From Phycisphaerales bacterium (GTDB lineage Bacteria > Planctomycetota > Phycisphaerae > Tepidisphaerales > Tepidisphaeraceae), in the NCBI GenBank assembly GCA_028288905.1, contig JAQGHJ010000016.1, positions 1-5,926 of the forward strand: a stretch of 5,926 nucleotides of DNA, read 5' to 3'. Positions 1 through 5,606 of this stretch are shown piece after piece. The notes below the pieces were generated by a model. The model was not told where the DNA came from, ran no database searches, and saw only the letters and a list, made by a program, of their open reading frames with translations. Both the position numbers and the translations under genes were made by a program. How positions within the stretch are numbered: the first letter of the stretch is position 1; each line of letters begins with the position of its first letter.

Positions 1-420
1 CAGTGCCTGAACCTCACGCGGGACATGGAGAACCTGAAGCGGAAGGTGGACGCCGGGGCGGACCTGGTCATCACCCAGCTGTTCTTCGACAACGCCGACT
101 TCTACCGGTTCCGCGACGCGGCGACCAAGGCCGGTATCCACGTGCCGATCGTTGCGGGCATCATGCCGATCCTGAACGTGTCGCAGATCAAGCGGTTCAT
201 CGGCATGTGCGGGGCGAAGATCCCGCACCCGCTGCTGCTGAAGCTGGAGCAGCTCGAACACGATGCCGACGCCGTGTACGCCGCCGGCGTCGACCACGCG
301 ACCGGGCAGTGCGCCGACCTGCTGAAGCAGGGGGTTGACGGGCTGCACTTCTACACGCTGAACAAGAGCAAGGCGACGGTCGACATCGTCAAGCGGTTGC
401 GGCCGGCGCATGTGGCATGA
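1..420 (+). CDS. metF: Methylenetetrahydrofolate reductase, C-terminal part (5' end outside window)
   Basis: The reading frame is open from base 1 and ends at TGA 418-420, giving 139 C-terminal residues. The family is usually about 290-300 residues, so roughly half the protein lies upstream. MetF is a flavoprotein TIM barrel that reduces 5,10-methylene-tetrahydrofolate to 5-methyl-tetrahydrofolate, supplying methyl groups for methionine synthesis in the cytoplasm. The visible part matches the end of the E. coli protein: ITQLFFD (fragment residues 24-30) corresponds to the ITQFFFD strand carrying the folate-contacting Gln, followed by the FRD, GIMP and IP motifs, and the family-closing HFYTLN motif at 116-121. 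The FAD-binding N-terminal half and its catalytic Glu cannot be inspected. It runs towards ldh, whose stop lies 61 bases away on the other strand. No convincing terminator was found in that gap. Confidence 0.95.
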   Translation, partial: QCLNLTRDMENLKRKVDAGADLVITQLFFDNADFYRFRDAATKAGIHVPIVAGIMPILNVSQIKRFIGMCGAKIPHPLLLKLEQLEHDADAVYAAGVDHATGQCADLLKQGVDGLHFYTLNKSKATVDIVKRLRPAHVA

Positions 421-481
421 GGGCGTCTGACGCGGGCCTACTGCATCGCCGCCACCCGCATGAAGCACCGCGCCGTTGGGT

Positions 482-1456
482 TTAAAACCCCAGCCCCCGC
501 ACCGCCTCCCGAATCCGCTCCGCGCTCGCTCGAAGTCCCGCCTCCTCAGCCTCGTTCAGCGGGACCGACAGTGGGGCGTCGATCCCGCCCCGACCGACGA
601 TCGTCGGGACGCTCAGGCACACGTCGGTGATCGGCTCCGCGTCCGGCCGGTTCAGCGGCCGCCAATCGGTCAGCCGGCTGCTGACCGGCAGCACACGCCG
701 CTCGTCGTGCAGCACCGCCTCGAGGATCTTGGCCGTCGCCAGCCCGATCGCGTAGTTCGTCGCGCCCTTGCCGGCGATGACTTGGTAGGCCGCGTCCTTC
801 ACGTTCTGGAAGATCTCGGTCCGGTCGCGGACGGTCAGCTTGCCGTGCCCGGGGACGGCCCACCCGTGCAGCGGCACGTTAGCCACAGTGGCCGAGCTCC
901 ACAGCGGCACCTCGCTGTCCCCGTGCTCGCCGGCGATGTACGCGTGGACGCTCTGGACGGCGACCTTCAGCCGGCCGGCGATCAGGAACCGGAACCGGCT
1001 GCTATCGAGCACCGTGCCCGACCCGAACACCCGGTTCGCCGGCAGGCCGGTCAACTTCTGGGCGACGGCCGTGATGACGTCGACCGGGTTCGTCACCATC
1101 AGGTAGACGGCGTCCGGGGCGACCCGCAGCAGGCCCGGCAGCATCGCCCGGCCGATGTCGGCGTTAGCGGCGGCGAGGTCCATCCGGGTCTGGCCGGGCT
1201 TCTGCTTGGCCCCGGCCGTCACGACGACCACGTCGGCCCCCGCGCAAACCTGCACGTCGTCCGACCCGTCGATCCGGGCCATCGGGACGAACTGCAGGCC
1301 GTGGTTCAGGTCGAGCACCTCGGCCTCAACCTTCGCCCGGTTCACGTCGTGCAGGGCGATCTGCTTGGCCAGCCCGCGGATCATCGCCGCGTACGCGATG
1401 GTCGCCCCAACTCTGCCGGCCCCGACGATCGCGATCTTGGTGGTGCGCTCGGCCAC
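482..1456 (-). CDS. ldh: L-lactate dehydrogenase (NAD-dependent)
   Basis: 324 residues, normal for the LDH/MDH superfamily; interconverts pyruvate and L-lactate with NAD(H) in the cytoplasm. The Rossmann motif GAGRVG is at residues 12-17, with the NAD-selecting acidic residue D37 after it. The specificity loop reads QKPGQTR (85-91). Gln in the position of LDH Gln102, where malate dehydrogenases carry Arg, argues for lactate; R91 matches the catalytic Arg109. D151 and R154 in the TVLDSSRF block and H178 in GEHGDSE form the Asp/Arg/His catalytic set, and T233 in KGATNYAIG matches the LDH Thr246 region. The frame stays open 50 codons further upstream, but those codons give Arg/Pro-rich non-protein-like sequence, and the GTG at 1456-1454 has a strong ribosome binding site. 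The stop TAA lies in a short AT-rich palindrome (478-490). Malate dehydrogenase activity is the main alternative and looks less likely. Confidence 0.93.
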   Translation of the reverse strand: MAERTTKIAIVGAGRVGATIAYAAMIRGLAKQIALHDVNRAKVEAEVLDLNHGLQFVPMARIDGSDDVQVCAGADVVVVTAGAKQKPGQTRMDLAAANADIGRAMLPGLLRVAPDAVYLMVTNPVDVITAVAQKLTGLPANRVFGSGTVLDSSRFRFLIAGRLKVAVQSVHAYIAGEHGDSEVPLWSSATVANVPLHGWAVPGHGKLTVRDRTEIFQNVKDAAYQVIAGKGATNYAIGLATAKILEAVLHDERRVLPVSSRLTDWRPLNRPDAEPITDVCLSVPTIVGRGGIDAPLSVPLNEAEEAGLRASAERIREAVRGLGF

Positions 1457-1463
1457 GGGTGGA

Positions 1464-1469
1464 CCTCCT
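1464..1469 (-). promoter_or_regulatory. Shine-Dalgarno sequence fixing the ldh start
   Basis: The minus strand reads AGGAGG here, seven bases before the GTG at 1456-1454. This near-perfect site selects the GTG over any start further upstream in the same open frame. The downstream protein then begins just before the Rossmann fold, as expected for LDH. Confidence 0.85.
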
Positions 1470-1637
1470 GTTGATTTGCGGGCGACCGCCGGGGCGCGAC
1501 GGCAGGCGGCGGGTCGTCGGCCGCTCTGCCGGCACGGGTGGCGGGAAGTGCCGCAATGGCGGCGCCCCACCAGCCGGACGTTCCGCGATGGTCGGTGCGG
1601 CGTCAACTTGCAGTGTTTGGCGGGGGGGCACTTTAGG

Positions 1638-2342
1638 TCAGTGGACCCAGAGCGCGATTAGGGCGAGGGCCTCGAGCAGTAGGACGGCCGCGACGACGGC
1701 ACCGACCGTCCGCCGTCGGACCGGCGGGAGCGTGACGGCGGCCGTTGGGGCGTACGTGCGGTGGCGGTGTTCGACGGCGGCGATGATGAGGCTGGCCTCG
1801 AACCGGCCGATCCGCAGGGCGTCCCCCCGACGGTTGAGCGCCTGGCGCCGGGTGTAGCCGATCGCCCCGTCGGCGAGCGCTGCCCGGACGAGGGTCGCGA
1901 ACTCGTCGACCGCTTCCGGCGAAGCGTTCAGCACGTCCCGGACGGCCGGCCCGACGGCGGCCGACGATGTCGTATCAGCCGTGGGATCGGCCACGCGGTC
2001 CGTCGCAGGTGGGGAGGGCCGGGGCCGGCGAAACGGGGCGATCGGTTCGCCGGGCCACGCCGTGAAACGGGCCGGGCCGGTGGCGGAGTCGGGCTCGCCG
2101 ATGGGCACGACCACGCGAGACGCGACGAGTCGGGAGGCGAGCGCCGAACGCCTCGCCGGACGCGGCGGGGCGGCGGCATCCATCTGGGCGGCTAAAGACT
2201 TGAGGGAAGCCTGCAAGGCGAACGCGTCGTGCCGGAACCGGTCGCGCAACCGCCGGGCCTGCCGGCGGTACGCCCAAGTCGAGGACGCGTCGACGGCGTC
2301 GTCCGACTGAAGGTGGAACGGGATGGCGGCGGCCGAAGTCAC
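1638..2342 (-). CDS. Unknown protein with C-terminal membrane anchor and a TerB-like helical segment
   Basis: 234 residues; not recognised as a named family. From the N-terminus there is a charged helical region (about 21-57, rich in Arg, Ala and Gln), a Pro/Ala/Arg-rich linker (about 58-125), and a helical segment (about 141-192) with the pattern LVRAALADGAIG, then RRGDALRIGRFEASLIIAAV. The ADG motif followed by an LG-like helix and an acidic/small helix loosely recalls TerB-type (tellurite-resistance-like) folds; this is a weak inference. A single hydrophobic helix at about 212-232 ends the protein two residues before the stop, so it looks tail-anchored with the bulk in the cytoplasm. The start is GTG at 2342-2340; no good ribosome binding site is visible, and no alternative start exists until Met54. 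The gap to ldh downstream is 181 bases. Graded hydrophobicity and the precise terminal helix support a real gene. Confidence 0.7.
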   Translation of the reverse strand: MTSAAAIPFHLQSDDAVDASSTWAYRRQARRLRDRFRHDAFALQASLKSLAAQMDAAAPPRPARRSALASRLVASRVVVPIGEPDSATGPARFTAWPGEPIAPFRRPRPSPPATDRVADPTADTTSSAAVGPAVRDVLNASPEAVDEFATLVRAALADGAIGYTRRQALNRRGDALRIGRFEASLIIAAVEHRHRTYAPTAAVTLPPVRRRTVGAVVAAVLLLEALALIALWVH

Positions 2343-2497
2343 GCCGGCGAGCTTAACGCGCCTACCAGTCTGGTCCGCTCAGTTATTCTCGGTCGCGACA
2401 ACAGTTGCCCTAAGAGTTCTTCGATCGGCTCAGGATGCCGCGTTCGTGAAGCCGGCGGCACGGTTCGTAGGTGGGCTGCTCGTCACCCGGCCACGTC
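2343..2497. other. Spacer between two minus-strand genes, carrying one degenerate repeat copy
   Basis: 155 bases between the stop of the small exported protein and the GTG of the tail-anchored protein. It is less GC-rich than its surroundings around 2380-2425, as promoter regions often are, but no -35/-10 pair with acceptable spacing was found on the minus strand. The only recognisable element is the repeat relic at 2414-2437. Confidence 0.5.
2414..2437 (-). repeat. Degenerate copy of the CATCCTGAGC..CGAAG dispersed repeat
   Basis: On the minus strand these 24 bases read CATCCTGAGCCGATCGAAG followed by AACTC. Against the inner arm of the large element (5366-5390), 20 of 25 aligned positions agree with one gap. 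The match also shows in translation: the plus strand here and the minus strand over 5366-5390 both encode VLRSAQD. Sequences of this type are widely dispersed in many bacterial genomes (general knowledge, not searched). Only the core module is present; the flanking CGTCCACCGC module and the outer arm are absent. Confidence 0.6.
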
Positions 2498-2668
2498 TCA
2501 ATGAGGCAAGGTGGTCCCGACCGCAGGCGAGTCTGCCGGCAGGTCCGCGGCGACCTTCATCCCCTCGGTCATGGTCGGCGGCGTGGGGGGTGAAGTTTGA
2601 TCCTTGGCGGCCAGCACGACCGCCCCGCAGGCACTCAGCATCAAAGCGGCCAGGATGAGGTGACGCAT
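2498..2668 (-). CDS. Very small exported protein, possibly a lipoprotein
   Basis: 56 residues, of unknown function. The N-terminus is a clear export signal: Met-Arg-His, then a hydrophobic stretch over residues 4-21. LSAC at 11-14 fits a lipobox, which would leave a short lipoprotein anchored at Cys14. However, the hydrophobic run continues after the Cys (GAVVLAA), so ordinary signal peptidase cleavage near residues 20-22 is equally possible. The mature part is only about 35-42 residues, rich in Pro, Thr and Asp, without further Cys or a recognisable domain. The ATG at 2668-2666 is preceded on the minus strand by GGAG five bases upstream, which favours it over an in-frame start 13 codons earlier that would place charged residues before the signal. 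It is flanked by 155 and 250 base gaps, so no operon partner is evident. Confidence 0.62.
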   Translation of the reverse strand: MRHLILAALMLSACGAVVLAAKDQTSPPTPPTMTEGMKVAADLPADSPAVGTTLPH

Positions 2669-2700
2669 CGAAACTCCGTTTTCGGCACCGATCGGGTCGG

Positions 2701-2788
2701 CCCGCACGTCCTTGTGCGGGGGAGAGGCCAGTGCGGGCTCTCCAACGTGATCTCGCGGGTCATCGCGGCTCGGGGCCGCGCGAGCCGC
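2701..2788. other. Cluster of three GC-rich hairpins between ferredoxin and the small exported gene
   Basis: Three neighbouring inverted repeats occupy this spacer. CCCGCAC/GTGCGGG (2701-2707 and 2714-2720) is a perfect 7-bp stem with a 6-base loop. GGAGAG/CTCTCC (2721-2726 and 2738-2743) can be extended by two pairs past a bulge. GCGGCTCG/CGAGCCGC (2765-2772 and 2781-2788) is a perfect 8-bp stem with an 8-base loop. On the minus strand they lie about 130-220 bases after the ferredoxin stop and 32-120 bases before the small exported gene. They could end ferredoxin transcription or structure the next gene's leader. No T-tract follows any stem, so an intrinsic terminator is not established. Confidence 0.35.
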
Positions 2789-2918
2789 TCACCCACCCGT
2801 ACGCCGGGTAACCGGGGGTAGGTTCACTGCTATTCGTCCCGGCGAACTCGGGGTGGGCAGTTCGTCTCCCACCTGGCGTCAATCCGCCACAAACTTTAGT
2901 CGGCTCATACCTTTCGGC

Positions 2919-3179
2919 TCACTTCTTGTAGTAGGCCGTGTTCTTCTCGATGAACTCGGCCCACTCGCCCGGCAGGTCCTCCTGCGGGAAGATGGCGGTC
3001 ACCGGGCACTCGTCGACGCACAGGCCGCAGTCGATGCACGTGTCGGGGTCGATGTACAGCATCTCGGCCGTCTCGAAGTCCGGGTCGTTCTTCGTCGGGT
3101 GGATGCAGTCGACCGGGCAGACGGTGACGCACGCCGTGTCCTTCGTGCCGATGCAGGGTTGCGCGATGATGTGGGCCAT
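2919..3179 (-). CDS. fdxA: Ferredoxin, seven-iron type ([3Fe-4S] + [4Fe-4S])
   Basis: 86 residues; a small soluble low-potential electron carrier. Cysteines are C9, C17, C21 and C25, then C48, C51, C54 and C58. The spacing C9-x7-C17-x3-C21-P and the closing CxxCxxCxxxCP follow Azotobacter ferredoxin I and the Thermus ferredoxin. By analogy C9, C17 and C58 would hold a [3Fe-4S] cluster and C21, C48, C51 and C54 a [4Fe-4S] cluster. The Azotobacter Cys11 position is Thr12 here, which fits the three-iron site. The segment from C25 to C48 is eight residues longer than in those proteins. The C-terminal PEEDLP-like stretch and the helix ending in TAYYKK are also typical. The ATG at 3179-3177 is chosen because it begins MAHIIAQPC as in the family; the open frame upstream is not protein-like. 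No Shine-Dalgarno sequence is seen. No redox partner gene is adjacent, so its client is unknown. Confidence 0.93.
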   Translation of the reverse strand: MAHIIAQPCIGTKDTACVTVCPVDCIHPTKNDPDFETAEMLYIDPDTCIDCGLCVDECPVTAIFPQEDLPGEWAEFIEKNTAYYKK

Positions 3180-3188
3180 GGTCGTTCT

Positions 3189-3221
3189 GGGGGACCGGGA
3201 CGGCGTCCCGCGTCGACCCCC
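3189..3221 (-). promoter_or_regulatory. Strong hairpin in the ferredoxin leader
   Basis: An inner perfect stem CGGGAC/GTCCCG (3196-3201 and 3205-3210, 3-base loop) is enclosed by GGGGG/CCCCC (3189-3193 and 3217-3221) across a small asymmetric internal loop. In the minus-strand transcript the structure ends nine bases before the ferredoxin ATG, where a ribosome binding site would be expected but none is seen. A regulatory role is inference; a purine-rich AGAAGAGGGGG lies on its far side. Confidence 0.4.
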
Positions 3222-3292
3222 TCTTCTTTCCGGAACAGATGGGTCGCCCGGCTGTCGGTCGGCCGGCAAAAGCGAAGCAGTATAGCGAAGTC

Positions 3293-3423
3293 GCCACGGA
3301 TGAACACGGATGCACGCGGATAAAGGCGGGGAACGGGAGAAACCCGAGTCGCGGTACCGTTGCGGGCACCCAGACCTCTTCATTTTCGCCTTTTATCCGT
3401 GTTCATCTGTGTCCATCCGTGGC
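3293..3423. repeat. Inverted pair of CACGGATGAA-type dispersed repeats
   Basis: Two 32-base arms in opposite orientation, 3293-3324 (plus) and 3392-3423 (minus), agree at 28 of 32 positions and enclose a 67-base centre. A GGCG/CGCC match extends the arms inward after a one-base slip. Each arm is three 10-base units: in the left arm CACGGATGAA, CACGGATGCA and CGCGGATAAA (3295-3324). The sequence type, often seen as ATCCGTGTTCATCTGTG, is a known dispersed intergenic repeat in several bacterial phyla (general knowledge, not searched). It begins 11 bases after the gpmI stop, so it would form a large hairpin in the 3' untranslated region of that message. It also lies upstream of the ferredoxin leader. 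The centre (3325-3391) holds no recognisable gene. Confidence 0.8.
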
Positions 3424-3434
3424 TGACCCTGCCT

Positions 3435-5084
3435 TCAGTCGACGATCAGCGACCGCCCGGTCATCTCCGCCGGGCGGTCGAGGCCGAGCAGGTGGAGCAG
3501 GGTCGGGGCGACGTCCGCCAGCCGGCCGCCCTGGTTCAGCTTCTTCCCCTTCATCCGGTCGTCCATGACGACCAACTCGACTGGGTTCGTCGTGTGGGCC
3601 GTGTGCGGGCCCCCGGTGGCGGGGTCGATCATCTGCTCGGCGTTCCCGTGGTCGGCCGTCACGATCGCGCTGCCGCCCTGGCGGGTGACGGCCTCGAGGA
3701 TCTTGCCGACGCAGGCGTCGACGTGCTCGCACGCCTTGACGGCCGCCTCCAGCACGCCGGTGTGCCCGACCATGTCCGCGTTGGCGAAGTTTACGACGAC
3801 CAGCCCGTACCGCCCGCTGTCGATCCGCCGGACTGTCTCGTCGGCGATGCCGTACGCGCTCATCTCGGGCCGCTGGTCGTACGTGCTGACGTCGGTCGGG
3901 CTGGGGACGATCTGCCGGTCCTCGCCGGGAAACGGGTCGTTCCGGTAGTCGTTGAAGAAAAACGTGACGTGCGGGAACTTCTCGGTCTCGGCGCACCGAA
4001 ACTGCTTCATGCCAAGCCCGCTCACCAACTCGCCGAGGATGTTCGCCATCTTCGGGGCCTTGGGGTAGGCGACGTTCACGGGCAGCCCGGCCTCGTAGGC
4101 GGTCATCGTGGCGAAGTAGATGTTGAGCTTGGGCCCGCGGTCGAAGCCCATGCGGACGCCGGCCGCGTCGGACGGGAACTCGTCGAGCACGAACGCCTTC
4201 GTCAGCTCCCGCGGGCGGTCGCCGCGGTAGTTGTAGAAGATGACCGAGTCCCCGTCGCGGACGGCGGCGTGGCCGGCCGTCGCGTCGGTGCCGGTGATGA
4301 TGCAGGGGGTGACGAACTCGTCCCCGGCCATGTTCGGCTCGGTCGGGTTCGCGTAGTAGTGCTGGATGGCGGCCTCGGCCGACGGGTACCGCGGCCCGTC
4401 GCCGAATGCGATCGCCCGGTACGCCTTCTCGACGCGGGGCCAGCGGTTGTCGCGGTCCATCGCCCAGTACCGGCCGCTGACGGTCGCGACCCGGCCGACG
4501 CCGACCTCGGCCATCTTCGCCTCGATCCGCCGGACGAACCCCAGCCCGGAGTTCGGCGACGTGTCCCGCCCGTCGGTGAACGCGTGGAGGAACACGCGGT
4601 CGCCGGCCAGCCCGCCGTCAGCGGGGTTCGAGCTGAACCCGCGCCGCTTGCACAACTCCAGGCAGGCGAACAGGTGTTCGAGCAGCCCGTGGACGCCCGC
4701 GTCGGATGCGATGCCGAAGATGTGGACCCGCCCGCCGCCGGCCGCCGCGTGGTCGACCGCCTCCCGCAGCACCTTGTTGTCGAAGAACTCGCCGTTCCGC
4801 ACCTGCTTCGTGATGCGGACGGACTCCTGGTCGACGATCCGGCCCGCCCCGAGGTTCTGGTGCCCGACCTCGGAGTTGCCCATCGTGTTCTCGGGGAGCC
4901 CGACGTCGAACCCGCTCGTGCGGATCAGGACGTTGGGGTACTCGGCCGTCAGCCGGTCGGCCACCGGGTGCCGCGCCAGCTTCACGGCGTTGGCGTGGTC
5001 CCACTTCGGGTCGGGGTTGGCCCCCCACCCGTCGCGGACGATCAGCACGGCCGGACGCTTGGCAACCGAAATGCTCGCGGGCAC
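3435..5084 (-). CDS. gpmI: 2,3-bisphosphoglycerate-independent phosphoglycerate mutase
   Basis: 549 residues, within the family's usual 510-550. The enzyme interconverts 3- and 2-phosphoglycerate in glycolysis and gluconeogenesis through a phosphoserine intermediate and two divalent metal ions (usually Mn2+). The metal-binding DGWG is at 18-21, with Arg17 before it where Leu is common. The nucleophile is Ser71 in TMGNSEVGH, followed by NLGAGR. The phosphotransferase part carries TDGRDTSP, GRYWAMDRD and YRGDRPRELTKAF. The C-terminal alkaline-phosphatase-like metal residues appear as D437 and H441 in NADMVGH, D478 and H479 in TADHGNAE, and H494/H497 in GGPHTAHT. All key residues are present. 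The GTG at 5084-5082 is chosen because AAAGGA lies seven bases upstream and the protein then starts a few residues before the first strand. The frame stays open for 134 more codons, but these cross the repeat element and are not protein-like. It is divergent from the last gene in the window. Confidence 0.97.
   Translation of the reverse strand: MPASISVAKRPAVLIVRDGWGANPDPKWDHANAVKLARHPVADRLTAEYPNVLIRTSGFDVGLPENTMGNSEVGHQNLGAGRIVDQESVRITKQVRNGEFFDNKVLREAVDHAAAGGGRVHIFGIASDAGVHGLLEHLFACLELCKRRGFSSNPADGGLAGDRVFLHAFTDGRDTSPNSGLGFVRRIEAKMAEVGVGRVATVSGRYWAMDRDNRWPRVEKAYRAIAFGDGPRYPSAEAAIQHYYANPTEPNMAGDEFVTPCIITGTDATAGHAAVRDGDSVIFYNYRGDRPRELTKAFVLDEFPSDAAGVRMGFDRGPKLNIYFATMTAYEAGLPVNVAYPKAPKMANILGELVSGLGMKQFRCAETEKFPHVTFFFNDYRNDPFPGEDRQIVPSPTDVSTYDQRPEMSAYGIADETVRRIDSGRYGLVVVNFANADMVGHTGVLEAAVKACEHVDACVGKILEAVTRQGGSAIVTADHGNAEQMIDPATGGPHTAHTTNPVELVVMDDRMKGKKLNQGGRLADVAPTLLHLLGLDRPAEMTGRSLIVD
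3450..3480 (-). other. Perfect 11-bp hairpin inside the 3' end of gpmI
   Basis: CGACCGCCCGG (3450-3460) and CCGGGCGGTCG (3470-3480) are perfect complements around a 9-base loop. In the gpmI message this covers codons for DRPAEMTGRS, 12 bases before the stop codon. The coding constraint of the family's P-x-EMTG motif may explain part of it. There is no following T-tract, so it is recorded as a structure rather than a terminator. Confidence 0.45.
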
Positions 5085-5091
5085 GGGGCGG

Positions 5092-5097
5092 TCCTTT
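5092..5097 (-). promoter_or_regulatory. Shine-Dalgarno sequence fixing the gpmI start
   Basis: The minus strand reads AAAGGA here, seven bases before the GTG at 5084-5082. It supports this start against the much longer open frame upstream. Confidence 0.8.
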
Positions 5098-5244
5098 CTG
5101 AGGCTAGTCGGGCGGTCGGCCGTCCCGCTCGGGTGGACGGGCGCGGGGCCGGCGGCGGGGCATCTTACGCCCGGGGTCGGGCCGGACAAGGCGGGCGGTG
5201 CCGGTGCGGCGGGACTCGCGCGTGCGGGACAACGGCGGTGGACG

Positions 5245-5287
5245 TGCGACCGCGAAGGCGCGAAGAGCGCGAAGGAAGACGCGAAGG
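5245..5287 (+). repeat. Outer arm, left copy (CGCGAAG-rich module)
   Basis: 43 bases, beginning TGCGACCGC and ending GACGCGAAGG. It differs from the right copy at a single position, 5254. The CGCGAAG units recur at steps of 8, 9 and 12 bases. Confidence 0.85.
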
Positions 5288-5360
5288 GAATACGGGAGTA
5301 GAAGGCGGGGGCAGAGGCGTGGGCGGAATCGTCGGGTGTGCCGGACCGGCCGCTTTCAGG

Positions 5361-5410
5361 GATGTCATCCTGTGCGGAGCGAAGGACCTCTCGTCCACCG
5401 CATGGCCGGG
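5361..5410 (+). repeat. Inner arm, left copy (CATCCTG..GCGAAGGAC module)
   Basis: 50 bases from GATGTCATCC to GGCCGGG, with six differences from the right copy, two of them adjacent within the GACCTCTCG part. The degenerate third copy at 2414-2437 matches its positions 5366-5390. Confidence 0.85.
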
Positions 5411-5433
5411 CTAGAAGGCTAGGGGCAGTTGAT

Positions 5434-5480
5434 TGTGAAAGGGTGGCCACGCCGACGGTCGGTTCGGCCACTCTTTCGCA
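5434..5480. repeat. Central hairpin of the composite element
   Basis: The run 5434-5448 pairs with 5466-5480 nearly without interruption (15 pairs, two of them G-T). An additional CCG/CGG match (5452-5454 and 5460-5462) closes the tip. This is the symmetry centre of the whole 405-base element. Confidence 0.7.
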
Positions 5481-5503
5481 TTCCAAGGTCCTCCAACTGC
5501 TGA

Positions 5504-5553
5504 CCCGGCCGCGCGGTGGACGAGGTGTCCTTCGCTCCGCTCACGATGACATC
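5504..5553 (-). repeat. Inner arm, right copy
   Basis: Reverse complement of the left inner module with 44 of 50 matches. It keeps the GAGCGGAGCGAAGGAC core that is usual for this repeat type, where the left copy has a T in place of the first A. Confidence 0.85.
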
Positions 5554-5606
5554 CGTGAGAACACGGGCTCGTTAGGGCCCGGCTCCTACTGCCCGGCCTT
5601 TGTCTT

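Noticed and set aside
421..490. Intrinsic terminator between the convergent metF and ldh genes
   Set aside because: Only a GCGGG/CCCGC pair with a long loop and a small GGGTTT/AAACCC palindrome at the ldh stop were found, neither with a T-tract in the right place.
1457..1606. 50-codon N-terminal extension of ldh
   Set aside because: The residues are Arg/Pro-rich and unlike protein, and the AGGAGG site at 1464-1469 sets the start at 1456.
1578..1606. Possible ldh promoter with TTGACG on the minus strand (1601-1606)
   Set aside because: The hexamer 17 bases further on is GAACGT, a poor -10; a lone -35-like match is not enough.
3293..3423. CRISPR-like array suggested by tandem decamers
   Set aside because: Units are 10 bases, directly adjoining and without spacers, and the two sets are in opposite orientation; no cas genes are nearby.
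3360..5414. 684-codon plus-strand open frame opposite gpmI
   Set aside because: It is the antisense shadow of gpmI created by GC-rich codon use; composition is Val/Arg/Gly/Asp-heavy with no domain, while the minus strand carries every gpmI motif.
5085..5486. 134-codon N-terminal extension of gpmI in the same open frame
   Set aside because: It crosses the inverted-repeat element, is low-complexity Ala/Pro/Arg/Ser, and is preceded by no good ribosome binding site, whereas the GTG at 5084 has AAAGGA at seven bases and fits the family N-terminus.
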